A DNA stretch of 64,000 bases from CANLBN01 sp050633825 (GTDB taxonomy: Bacteria > Pseudomonadota > Gammaproteobacteria > Pseudomonadales > Cellvibrionaceae): contig JBOEHG010000006.1 in NCBI GenBank assembly GCA_050633825.1, positions 1 to 64,000 on the forward strand, in the 5' to 3' direction. Made by a program: the position numbers and the translations under genes. Under the pieces are notes generated by a model. It did not search any database, had not been told where the DNA came from, and saw nothing but the letters and a program-made list of their open reading frames with translations. Below are positions 44,480 through 53,116 of the stretch, piece after piece; the stretch's first letter is position 1, and each line of letters begins with the position of its first letter.

Positions 44480-44780
44480 TTTTTTATCTAATCTTTTATG
44501 ACAGTGTGTAGTTTACCATTAATCAGCCAATCCTATCTAATCTTTATTCAGTAGAGGGATATTTGTAAGAGAGGCTACACCACATAAGTTATGTTATTAA
44601 AAGACACTCTGAGCTAAATATACATTTTTGTTTAACTGATTGTGAAAAGTTATCACATAAAACCTCTTGCCAATAAGATTACACTCACCACTCCTATTCG
44701 CTGATAACCAGCGTTTTTTAACCCAACAGGGCTGCTTTTCTGTTGGGAGAATAGCCCTACTTTTATAGGAGGACTATAGA
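44480..44780 (+). promoter_or_regulatory. Intergenic leader with two competing stems
   Basis: No gene. CCCAACAG (44722-44729) can pair with CTGTTGGG (44740-44747). AGGGCT (44728-44733) can instead pair with AGCCCT (44753-44758), and the two overlap, so they exclude each other. A good TAGGAGG follows before the GTG at 44781. The layout suits attenuation or a translational switch, but no ligand or leader peptide is evident. Upstream of the stems I see nothing definite. Confidence 0.4.
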
Positions 44781-45089
44781 GTGAACATATTAGATGTAGA
44801 TCTTAGTACTGATACAACAGTCATTAAGCCTATTCAAAATAACAGTAATATCAATAACCTTGCTATTGGACAGAAGTTAATGATTATTTATGTTGGTGAT
44901 CCACAACCAGAAGATGTCAGGGAGGATTTGCTTGATTGGTGGACGCGGGATTATCTCGCTGAAGTTGTGGAGATTAATAGTGATCATATTGTGGTAAGAG
45001 ATTTGGATGCAACGGAAGATTGGGTGGATTGTAAATATCAAATTTGGAATACGGACAAAACCGTCACCCTAGAAGCAATAGAAAACTGA
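44781..45089 (+). CDS. Hypothetical protein at cargo/transfer boundary
   Basis: 102 aa from a GTG with TAGGAGG upstream. Soluble and acidic; the C-terminal half is probably beta-rich (EVVEINSDHIVVRDLDATEDW). It is followed by a clear terminator, so it is its own transcription unit, separate from the transfer genes. Family not recognised. Confidence 0.65.
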   Translation: MNILDVDLSTDTTVIKPIQNNSNINNLAIGQKLMIIYVGDPQPEDVREDLLDWWTRDYLAEVVEINSDHIVVRDLDATEDWVDCKYQIWNTDKTVTLEAIEN

Positions 45090-45116
45090 TCCTGGTTGTA
45101 ACTCTTAATATTAAAA

Positions 45117-45139
45117 GTCTACAAGTGTAGGCTTTTTTT
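45117..45139 (+). terminator. Rho-independent terminator
   Basis: A 7-bp stem GTCTACA/TGTAGGC with a 2-nt loop (45117-45132) is followed by a run of seven T. It ends the transcript of the 44.8 kb gene before the second transfer operon. Confidence 0.75.
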
Positions 45140-45228
45140 GTGAGTATAGTTTATCAAAGTGTGTAATGTTTAAGGTGGATTAGAAAAAAATAATTAACGA
45201 AGATAGCGCCTCACTAACGAGGACTATT

Positions 45229-45522
45229 ATGTTACACACAATATCCAGATTATTTTTAACACTTTTTATTTTAGTGTCTTTCAGTATTAACGCTTACGCA
45301 AGTTTGGAAGATGCTGAATTAAGACGCTTATTTTCTGAGTTGAAATCATTGGAACGAATTATTGTTATTGCTGAGCAATCTGCTGATAGCGATAGTCGTT
45401 TGACGTTTGATTATCAACAACTCAGAAGTGACTTGTTAAAAATACAGCAGGGAATAGAGGGCCATATTAACCAAGTCAGACGTGATCCCCGCAAGTTGCC
45501 TGATATTAGCGCTGACTATTAA
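45229..45522 (+). CDS. RAQPRD-family ICE protein
   Basis: 97 aa with a signal peptide (ends AYA). The mature part LEDAELRRLFSELKSLERI and the QVRRDPRKLP motif near the end match the ICE RAQPRD family (TIGR01690). Periplasmic, conserved at the head of this transfer sub-operon, role unknown. A terminator upstream separates it from cargo. Confidence 0.85.
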   Translation: MLHTISRLFLTLFILVSFSINAYASLEDAELRRLFSELKSLERIIVIAEQSADSDSRLTFDYQQLRSDLLKIQQGIEGHINQVRRDPRKLPDISADY

Positions 45523-45524
45523 TT

Positions 45525-45761
45525 ATGGTAACAGCAGAGCAAATCGCGGCGTTCACTAATGCCACACTGGGTATCACGATGGCGCAATTTCAGCTGACTA
45601 TATTAATGATCTTCTATTCGATCATCTATTTATGGTTAAGCTGGGTTGTTGTTATGCAATGGAAAGCTTGGGGAAATCGAAAAATCAGTTTTTACGATTT
45701 TCTATTGCGCACTGTGCGATCTGTCATCGTAACATTAATGGCCTCATTTTTCTTAATTTAA
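45525..45761 (+). CDS. ICE membrane protein, PFL_4701 family (TIGR03758)
   Basis: 78 aa with two membrane segments (about 17-45 and 58-78). The family phrase TAEQIAAFTNATLG opens the protein. It lies 2 bp after the RAQPRD gene. It is probably a small VirB3/VirB2-like subunit of the MPF-G channel; the assignment rests on order and topology. Confidence 0.82.
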   Translation: MVTAEQIAAFTNATLGITMAQFQLTILMIFYSIIYLWLSWVVVMQWKAWGNRKISFYDFLLRTVRSVIVTLMASFFLI

Positions 45762-45787
45762 CAGTGGTTTCAAAATGAGGTAACACT

Positions 45788-46147
45788 ATGACAAAAAATT
45801 TAAACAAGGTAACAAAGCAACTCTACTACTCCTTAGTCGCTTTAATTTTTATCCCTCCCGTCTATGCGCAGTTGCCAGCGCCAGTTGACCCCAGCAGTGG
45901 CGCGCCTCCTGCCGGTAACTTTCTGGCTTTTATGCAGGGTTGGTCTGGCGATGCTGTGGACTATATCGCATTGGTTATTTCCGGTGCAGGGTTTCTATGG
46001 GTTGGCTGGATACTCCTCTCCAAATTTAATGAGGCTCGTTCATCCAATGATCCTGATTGGGGTTCTGTTGGCTTAACAGCAGTGATTGCCGGTGTGCTGC
46101 TGGTGATTGTCAGCTACTTTCTCAACCAAGCGGTTGGCATTATCTAA
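45788..46147 (+). CDS. ICE membrane protein, PFL_4702 family (TIGR03745)
   Basis: 119 aa with a signal peptide (ends YAQ region), then two hydrophobic segments (about 58-78 and 96-118). Pilin-like size and topology, with SGAPPAGNFLAFMQGW before the first TM. Candidate VirB2-type pilin of the mating pore. GAGG precedes the ATG. Confidence 0.83.
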   Translation: MTKNLNKVTKQLYYSLVALIFIPPVYAQLPAPVDPSSGAPPAGNFLAFMQGWSGDAVDYIALVISGAGFLWVGWILLSKFNEARSSNDPDWGSVGLTAVIAGVLLVIVSYFLNQAVGII

Positions 46148-46148
46148 G

Positions 46149-46499
46149 ATGAATGACAACGAACTATTGCCTACACGCTTAAATGGTGAACCCAATATTT
46201 TTAGGGGCTGCTCTTTATCTGAATTGATGTTTTTAAGTGTTGTGGGCGCATTAATTTGGATTCCATTTTGGTTAATCGTCTGCGGTTTACTGGGTTATCT
46301 GATGATGGGATTCGGTATTGGTGTGCTCTCCATTATCGGCTGGGTCTTTTTAGGGGCGACCATTTTACAAAAAATGAAGCGCAATAAGCCCAATGGCTAC
46401 TATCAATTGAGAATTCAATTAATGCTTGAAAACAAAGGGCTGAAAAAAACCGGCTTTATCCGTGAATCGCGAGGCTGGGATATCGGGAGGTCATTGTGA
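46149..46499 (+). CDS. Conjugative transfer region protein, TIGR03750 family
   Basis: 116 aa from the ATG at 46149, 1 bp after the PFL_4702 stop; a longer frame from 46107 is less likely. Motifs RLNGEPNIFRGCS at the N-terminus, two membrane segments (about 30-70) and a basic C-terminal region ending RESRGWDIGRS are characteristic. VirB3/TraL-like subunit by position and topology. Confidence 0.85.
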   Translation: MNDNELLPTRLNGEPNIFRGCSLSELMFLSVVGALIWIPFWLIVCGLLGYLMMGFGIGVLSIIGWVFLGATILQKMKRNKPNGYYQLRIQLMLENKGLKKTGFIRESRGWDIGRSL

Positions 46500-47149
46500 G
46501 CACTGCCAGAAATCAACTTATTGCTGCCAGCGATCATATTAGAACGCTACGCATCGTTATTGCGGTACTACTGCTTTTTGTTATTGCCCAATGGTTGCGA
46601 AACGGTGTGCTACAGGAGACACGCAGGCTCTATGTGCCGCCAGACTTAACGCAGGGGGCTATTGTGGCATTCGATCAGGTGCCTTCGCCCGTAGTCTACA
46701 CCTTTGCCAGCTATATTTTTCAGCAACTGAATCGCTGGAAGGAAGATGGCGAGCAGGATTATCAACAGCAAATTTATACCTTGCAGGGCTTTTTCACTCC
46801 TGGCTGTCTTGCACACCTGGAAGCGGATATGAATAACAAAAGCCGTTTGGGTGAGTTGCGCAATCGGGTGCGCTCTATTGAAGAAATGGCCAATAAGGGC
46901 TACTCACGTCAGCGGGTTTCTATCCTGTCATCAGAACGTTGGATGGTATGGGTGGACTTTACCATTCGCGAAACCATCAACGGGCATCCCGTTAAACATA
47001 TTTATGTGCGCTATCAACTCCCGGTTGAAAAATTTGATGTAGATAAGGAGGTGAACCCCTGGGGACTGGCGATTGCCTGCGACAGCACCATCAAGCCCAC
47101 ACTGTTAAGTGAAGGAATACTAAACCAACCTTTTAGCCGTCAGGAGTAA
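46496..47149 (+). CDS. ICE protein, PFL_4703 family (TIGR03746)
   Basis: 217 aa from a GTG overlapping the previous stop, with GGGAGG upstream. One N-terminal membrane segment (about 17-37), then a periplasmic domain with YVPPDLTQGA and WMVWVDFTIRETI. Resembles VirB8/TraE scaffold proteins in layout. Part of the envelope core of the transfer system. Confidence 0.86.
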   Translation: MSTARNQLIAASDHIRTLRIVIAVLLLFVIAQWLRNGVLQETRRLYVPPDLTQGAIVAFDQVPSPVVYTFASYIFQQLNRWKEDGEQDYQQQIYTLQGFFTPGCLAHLEADMNNKSRLGELRNRVRSIEEMANKGYSRQRVSILSSERWMVWVDFTIRETINGHPVKHIYVRYQLPVEKFDVDKEVNPWGLAIACDSTIKPTLLSEGILNQPFSRQE

Positions 47150-47156
47150 AGACACC

Positions 47157-48014
47157 ATGAAGCCATCTAGACTAAAAAAGAGACTAGAACAGAGCCTACA
47201 ACCGCTTTGTTTTTTAATAGCACTATTACTCACTCTATCAGCCAATGCCGACAATGGGCATGATAGAGTGCTTTGGGATAAAACCCCGATCAATGTCGCA
47301 CTGAGCCTTAACAAAGAACGGATTATTCATTTCCCTACCGATGTGCGCTATTGGGTGCCTGAATTTCTAACCGACAAAATCAGTATCCTGTCTGCAAATG
47401 GTGTGCTCTATATTGAAGCCCATGAAGCCTTTGATAAGACTCGAATACGGGTTCAGACATTAGATAGCCAGAAAATTTATTTGCTCGATCTCGTTAGTCG
47501 TGATGATGGTGATGATCTTAACAAAAGTTTAAGAAATATTATTGTGACGGACGAAGATTATATTAATAACCAATCCGTCTTCAAAGAACACCCGCCGAAA
47601 AAAAGTGACTGGTTTGTGCGTCTAGTGCGCTTTGCCGCGCAATCATTATATGGCGAAGAAGAACGATTGCCTGCTGATTCTCAAATATACCGCGTTAAGA
47701 TTAACCCGGAAGTTTCCCTACCACTGATTCGAGGTAGTGATGTTGAAGCCAAACCCATTGCCATGTGGCGCGGAGGTGGGTTGTATATTACCGCAGTACT
47801 TATCGTTAATACGTCTGAAAATACCATTCCTATTTTTCTAAAAAAGCCCGATAAGGTTGTCGATCAGAACCGCATTATCACATTGGATAGCGATATTCGA
47901 GGCCATTGGCTGGCGGTTGTACCTCAGCACGATTTTCTCGGTGAAGCAGGCAGTGATAAAGACAGAACTACCTTATATCTGGTGTCCAGCAGACCCTTTC
48001 AGGAGTCGATCTAA
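47157..48014 (+). CDS. ICE protein, PFL_4704 family (TIGR03749)
   Basis: 285 aa with a signal peptide (ends ANA). Family motifs LWDKTPINVALSLNKERIIHFP and a C-terminal NRIITLDSDIRGHWL. Its position matches the VirB9/TraK-like outer-core component. The stop shares a base with the next ATG (TAATG). Confidence 0.86.
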   Translation: MKPSRLKKRLEQSLQPLCFLIALLLTLSANADNGHDRVLWDKTPINVALSLNKERIIHFPTDVRYWVPEFLTDKISILSANGVLYIEAHEAFDKTRIRVQTLDSQKIYLLDLVSRDDGDDLNKSLRNIIVTDEDYINNQSVFKEHPPKKSDWFVRLVRFAAQSLYGEEERLPADSQIYRVKINPEVSLPLIRGSDVEAKPIAMWRGGGLYITAVLIVNTSENTIPIFLKKPDKVVDQNRIITLDSDIRGHWLAVVPQHDFLGEAGSDKDRTTLYLVSSRPFQESI

Positions 48015-49354
48015 TGGCTGAAAAAAAGCGCATTAATCCCTTTATTATTATCTTTGTAGGTATCATTGTTTTGGGTGTTTTCTTTATGCTCTTATCGAGG
48101 AAACAAGAAAAATATACTCCAGTTGATTCCCTACCTACCATTCTTGAAGAAAATAAAACGCAGGATGGCGATACCCAGGCAGATACTATTCGCGCCTTAC
48201 AAGCCTATGCAAAAGAGGCAGTAGAAAAAGCGCAAACACTGAATGAAAAGACCCGCGAGCAATCGACACTGGTATTAGAAAATAAAAACAATGTCTCGCG
48301 CCTTGAGAGTGAAAATCAGCGCAATAAAGCCGCGCTGGAGAAAACCACAGCCTATGCCAATCAATTGGAAAGTGAACTGAGTACGCTCAATAAAAAAATT
48401 GACCAACTCCTGGAAGATCAACAGCAAACACAAGCAAATATTCCAGTCGGCTTTGGCTTCGATGAACTATCTTCCCCTAGCCGCAAAAACACAGGTAGCT
48501 GGTATAACCCCATTGATTATATTGAGCCTGATGATCAGTCATCGCAACAAACGGGCTTCTCCGGTTTATTAAGCCGGCCCAATCAGGTAAAGGCACAAAG
48601 CCAGTCTACCTCGAATACCAAACCTAAAGAACCTGAGAAAGAAAAAGTTATTCCCTTTTTTACCATTCCCAAAGATGCCATTTTATATGACTCTACAGCA
48701 TTTACCGCATTGATTGGCCGTATTCCAGTGGATGGTATTACCCCTGATCCTTACCCCGTGAAGATATTTATTGGTCGGGAAAACTTACTGGCCAATGGCT
48801 ACGATATTCCTGAAGTGGAAGGTATGGTGTTTTCCGGTTTGGGGGTAGGTGACTGGAACTTATCCTGTGTACGGGCACGTTTATATTCAGCCACTTATAT
48901 TTTTTACGATGGCAACATTGTCAACCAAACCGAATCCGAACCCTTAGCAGAAATTTCCGACCAGACCGGCGTACCCTGTGTCTCGGGTCGCTTTGTCAGT
49001 AATGCCAGAGAATTTATTACACAGCAAGTCGCGCTTGCAGGTTTGGGAACAGCAGGTTCCGCCTATGCCAATGCACAACTGGAAACCACCAAAAACAATA
49101 ATGGCGATACCAGCACCAGCTTAATCGGCGATATTAAAAAGCTGGTACTGGGCGATGTGGTAAAAGCCTCTACCGATGAAGTCATTGATTGGTTAGTCGC
49201 CCGCCAAAAACAAAGTTTTGATGCCGTAGTGGTTGACCCTGGCCAAGCGGTATCTATCCATATCAACAAACCCATTATGATCGATCATAGAGAATATAAC
49301 CGGAGGGTACGTTATGCCAAACAAGCAGAGCATTATAACAATACACTGGATTAA
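48014..49354 (+). CDS. ICE protein, PFL_4705 family (TIGR03752), TraB/VirB10-like
   Basis: 446 aa. N-terminal membrane segment (about 10-30), a coiled-coil linker (about 65-140), a Pro/Gln-rich stretch, and a C-terminal VirB10-type beta-barrel domain (about 215-430) with IGRIPVDGITPDPYPVKIF. Spans the envelope and links inner and outer complexes. The last 41 bp overlap the lipoprotein gene. Confidence 0.87.
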   Translation: MAEKKRINPFIIIFVGIIVLGVFFMLLSRKQEKYTPVDSLPTILEENKTQDGDTQADTIRALQAYAKEAVEKAQTLNEKTREQSTLVLENKNNVSRLESENQRNKAALEKTTAYANQLESELSTLNKKIDQLLEDQQQTQANIPVGFGFDELSSPSRKNTGSWYNPIDYIEPDDQSSQQTGFSGLLSRPNQVKAQSQSTSNTKPKEPEKEKVIPFFTIPKDAILYDSTAFTALIGRIPVDGITPDPYPVKIFIGRENLLANGYDIPEVEGMVFSGLGVGDWNLSCVRARLYSATYIFYDGNIVNQTESEPLAEISDQTGVPCVSGRFVSNAREFITQQVALAGLGTAGSAYANAQLETTKNNNGDTSTSLIGDIKKLVLGDVVKASTDEVIDWLVARQKQSFDAVVVDPGQAVSIHINKPIMIDHREYNRRVRYAKQAEHYNNTLD

Positions 49355-49724
49355 GCCAGTATCTGTAACACTAATTTTATTTATTTTACTTACTGGCTGT
49401 AGCACCTCAAAGGAAAAAATATTTAAAACGGATATGCCAAGTATGAAAACCATTTATGAAGAAAAATTTGGTAAAGCAGAAGCGTTAAAGCCCACTGACT
49501 ATCAACGTAGTCTGGCTGGCAATGCACAAGCTGTTAGCAAGAAAAATCAGGCAGTTTATGAGAGCTTAAAGCAACAATTTCCACTGACTCCCAATCCCAT
49601 GATGATGATGTATGTCTTTCCTCATCTAACAGCGGCGGGAACGCCAGTTCCTGGCTACCATACATATTTTAAACTGTACAAAACAGATTCTTTTTATCAA
49701 TTAAGGGACTACTATGTTAAATAA
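49314..49724 (+). CDS. Conjugative transfer region lipoprotein (TIGR03751)
   Basis: 136 aa. GGAGGGTACGTT before the ATG at 49314 supports this start despite a 41-bp overlap with the upstream gene. Lipobox LLTGC (about 25-29). C-terminal YVFPHLTAAGTPVPGY motif is characteristic. VirB7-like outer-membrane lipoprotein stabilising the core complex. Confidence 0.85.
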   Translation: MPNKQSIITIHWIKPVSVTLILFILLTGCSTSKEKIFKTDMPSMKTIYEEKFGKAEALKPTDYQRSLAGNAQAVSKKNQAVYESLKQQFPLTPNPMMMMYVFPHLTAAGTPVPGYHTYFKLYKTDSFYQLRDYYVK

Positions 49725-52482
49725 TCTATGGCACCAATTATTTAGCACAAAACATCAGGCAGTTACACAAGCCGATGTCGCCCATCTATATGATCGCCCC
49801 CCGTCATTTACCGACTGGCTCCCGTGGCTGGACTATGACGAAGGATCAAAAACCTTCACGCTGGAAGATGGTATCAGTGCTGGCGTGATGTTTGAATTAA
49901 AAGGTATTGCCACGGAAGCAAAGTCTGAAAAGTACCTCCAGGAAATACAAATCAATATCCAAACCTGCATCAACCATATTATTCCACAAAAAGATAACCC
50001 CTTTGTGCTGCAAGCCTTTGTGCAGGATGAAAATTCCTTATCCAGTTTTTCAAAAAAATTAGCTGACTATATTGCTGGCGATCACCAACACGAACCCTTA
50101 ACCCAACACTTTATGGGGGAAATGCAAACCCATATTAAACAGATTGCCAATCCCAATGGCTATTTTGTCGATACCGCAGTCACCGGCAGCCAGTGGAGTG
50201 GCAAGCAGCGGCGTATTCGCGTGTTTTTATATCGTCGCATTAATCAATCCGTGAAAAAAAATGAAGATAGCGGTATTGACCCCGTAACAGAAATCAACGA
50301 AGTCTCCGCCAAGTTTATTACCCAAATGCAGGCTACTGGCATTTCGATTAAACGTTGCACTGATCAGGATTTATATCACTGGCTAATACGCTGGTTTAAC
50401 CCCAAAGCCGATATCACAGAGGGCGACCTTGATCAGTTAATGGAAACTCTATCCCTACCCGAACAGGGCAATAAACCTTTTGGTTATGATTTCTCCTCGC
50501 TGGTGAATATATCCCAACCAGTTTCCGATAGTCAGCATGGCGTCTGGTGGTTTGATGATTTACCTCATAAAGCCATCACGGTAGATGGTATACGGCGCAA
50601 GCCAGTGGTGGGGCATTTAACCGGCGAGCGTAAAATTGGCGAAAACCTCTATGCGGTATTTGATCAATTACCGACGGGCACACTGCTATCCATCTGTATT
50701 ACCATCGAACCGCAAGATATTATTGAAAATAAAATTGTAAAAATCCTTAATGCCTCCAAGGGCGAATTAGCCGAAGCCATTTCCACCGAGCGAGATGCTA
50801 ACCGAGCCTTGGAATTAATGTCCAATGGTGACCACCTCTATCCCACAGTGATGTCATTATTTCTTCGGGGCGACGACCTACCGGATTTAAAACGCAAAAC
50901 CAATGAAGCCAATGCTCTGTTATTGGCCAATGGCTTACACCCCATTCGTGAAAGTGATGAGCAGTTACCTTTAAACACCTATATCAAACAACTGCCCATG
51001 AACTATGAACCGGCCAGAGACAAGCAGGAGAAAAAAAGCCGCTTGGTCTTTTCCGGTGATCTGGCAAAGCTGCTTCCCTTTTATGGTCGCTCAACAGGCA
51101 CTGGGCATCCGGGTTTTGTGTTCTTTAATCGAGCCGCCGAGCCTTTAACCTTTGATCCACTCAATAAGCTGGATCGCGCTAAAAATGCCTTTACATTAGT
51201 GCTAGGGCCACCGGGATCGGGCAAGTCTGCGCTAATGGTTTATGTGCTTTTATTAATGATCTCTATCTATAAGGCTCGTATCTATATTATTGAAAAAGGC
51301 GGCTCTTTTAAGTTATTGGGAGAATATTGCAAGCATTTTGGCCTATCGGTGAATCAGGTTACCTTACACCCCAAACACAATGTTAGCCTGCCGCCCTTTG
51401 CCGATGCATTTTTAATGCTGGAAAAGGAAGAAGCCAAGCGAAAGCTGGTAGACGATTATGAAACCCAATCCCTGGACGACTCAGACCACAGTGACGATGA
51501 TGAGGAACGGGACTATTTGGGGGAAATGGAGCTTAAGGCCCGTGTGATGATTACCGGCGGTGATGAAAAAGAAGAAGCCAAGATGACCCGCGCTGATCGC
51601 TTAATGATTCGCAAAGCCATAGTCAATGCGGCCACAGTCAAAAAATCCGCAATAGAAAAAGCCCAACAACAAAATCGCCCTTTAACTGAACGCCAACAAC
51701 AGGTAATGACAGAAGATGTGGTTGCTGCCATGAATACACTGGCCGATGATCCGGCACTGAATGCCAATAAACGGGAGCGTATTCAGGAAATGGCCGATGC
51801 AATGGAACTCTACTGCTCCGGCACCGCAGGCCGCTTTTTTAATCGCCCCGGTCAGGCATGGCCGGAAGCCGATGTCACCATTATGGAAATGGGCATGTTA
51901 TCCAATGAAGGCTATGAAGATCAGTTGGCTTTAGGCTTTATGGGCCTAATGAACCAGATCAATAGTGTGGTGGAACGTGAACAGTACAGTGATCGCCCTA
52001 CCATTGTACTGGGCGACGAATCCCACTTGCTTACCACCAATATGCTATTGGCTCCTTTTCTGGTCAAAATTGTAAAAATGTGGCGCAAACTGGGGTCTTG
52101 GTTGTGGTTGGCCACCCAAAATATGGAAGACTTCCCCAATGTCGCCAAAAAGCTACTGGGCATGTTCGAGTTCTGGTTTGCAATGGTCTGCCCCAAAGAA
52201 CAAATTGAACAAATCGCCCGCTTTAAGGATTTAACCGACGAGCAAAAGGCCATGTTACTGGCGGCCAATAAAGAATCCGGTAAATATACCGAAGGTGTGG
52301 TACTGGCCGATAAAATCCAGGTACTATTTCGCAACGTCCCGCCACCTCTCGCCCTGGCACTTGCGATGACAGAAAAGCATGAAAAGCGAGAGCGTGCTAA
52401 GATTATGGCCGAGCAGGGCTGCACGGAGCTGGAGGCGGTATTTAAGATTGCAGATCAGATTAAGGCATCCCGAATGCACTAA
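49714..52482 (+). CDS. traC: Conjugative transfer ATPase TraC (PFL_4706 family)
   Basis: 922 aa VirB4-class ATPase (TIGR03744). N-terminal CagE/TrbE-like region; Walker A GPPGSGKSALM (about 500), Walker B IVLGDESHLL (about 765), then WLATQNMEDFP. An acidic insertion (about 580-605, DDSDHSDDDEERD) lies between motifs. Energises pilus assembly and substrate transfer. It is the last transfer gene in the window; the usual downstream genes (PFL_4709-4711, TraG) are displaced by cargo. Confidence 0.92.
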   Translation: MLNNLWHQLFSTKHQAVTQADVAHLYDRPPSFTDWLPWLDYDEGSKTFTLEDGISAGVMFELKGIATEAKSEKYLQEIQINIQTCINHIIPQKDNPFVLQAFVQDENSLSSFSKKLADYIAGDHQHEPLTQHFMGEMQTHIKQIANPNGYFVDTAVTGSQWSGKQRRIRVFLYRRINQSVKKNEDSGIDPVTEINEVSAKFITQMQATGISIKRCTDQDLYHWLIRWFNPKADITEGDLDQLMETLSLPEQGNKPFGYDFSSLVNISQPVSDSQHGVWWFDDLPHKAITVDGIRRKPVVGHLTGERKIGENLYAVFDQLPTGTLLSICITIEPQDIIENKIVKILNASKGELAEAISTERDANRALELMSNGDHLYPTVMSLFLRGDDLPDLKRKTNEANALLLANGLHPIRESDEQLPLNTYIKQLPMNYEPARDKQEKKSRLVFSGDLAKLLPFYGRSTGTGHPGFVFFNRAAEPLTFDPLNKLDRAKNAFTLVLGPPGSGKSALMVYVLLLMISIYKARIYIIEKGGSFKLLGEYCKHFGLSVNQVTLHPKHNVSLPPFADAFLMLEKEEAKRKLVDDYETQSLDDSDHSDDDEERDYLGEMELKARVMITGGDEKEEAKMTRADRLMIRKAIVNAATVKKSAIEKAQQQNRPLTERQQQVMTEDVVAAMNTLADDPALNANKRERIQEMADAMELYCSGTAGRFFNRPGQAWPEADVTIMEMGMLSNEGYEDQLALGFMGLMNQINSVVEREQYSDRPTIVLGDESHLLTTNMLLAPFLVKIVKMWRKLGSWLWLATQNMEDFPNVAKKLLGMFEFWFAMVCPKEQIEQIARFKDLTDEQKAMLLAANKESGKYTEGVVLADKIQVLFRNVPPPLALALAMTEKHEKRERAKIMAEQGCTELEAVFKIADQIKASRMH

Positions 52483-52605
52483 CTTCTCTCTATGTAAGCT
52501 GTTTTTAATTTACAACCATCTGATCATACAATCGGTGTACATTATAGTTTGGGGTTAAAGCCCTAGCCACACGTAATGAGATATCTAAGTTATTATTTCT
52601 AAACT

Positions 52606-52935
52606 CTATTGGTCGTTTTGTAATAATCGTATCCGCTCTTCGAATTCTTCCTTGTCAATTTCGCCACGGGCAAATCTCGTTTTAAGAATTTCAATTGCTT
52701 CTTGCCCAGACTTTGCGTGAGAGCCTGTGCCATGGCCACCTAACCACCGGACGAGAAGCACACCCACTACAATGATGGCGACAATAAATATAATCATCAT
52801 AAAAGGTCCAAAGACCATTCCGTAACCTTGCCACATCATATGTGGCCCGTAATGGTCACTGCCTTCATGAGCTGAGACGGCTAGGGGAGAAATAAAGAAT
52901 AGTAAGACGAGTATTCGTTGAGCGATATTTTTCAT
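52606..52935 (-). CDS. SHOCT-domain membrane protein
   Basis: 109 aa. Signal peptide (ends VSA), a His/Met-containing patch (HEGSDHYGPHMMW), one TM (about 43-65) and a C-terminal SHOCT motif (AIEILKTRFARGEIDKEEFE). SHOCT proteins of this type are frequent beside copper and mercury genes. Last gene of the leftward mer block; function unknown. Confidence 0.78.
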   Translation of the reverse strand: MKNIAQRILVLLFFISPLAVSAHEGSDHYGPHMMWQGYGMVFGPFMMIIFIVAIIVVGVLLVRWLGGHGTGSHAKSGQEAIEILKTRFARGEIDKEEFEERIRLLQNDQ

Positions 52936-53116
52936 TTTTGAATTTCCTCTAAATTAGTAATTAGCCTACTATCGATAAGTGAACATTTTTAAAAAATACA
53001 GGCTTAACTGCTTTTATTATGGAAAACAATAGGCAAAATCATATTGATTCAGATCATATTAGCTCCTATCGATGACAAATATTAGAAGTCCTTCTTGTCC
53101 TTAAAGCTTAATCAAC

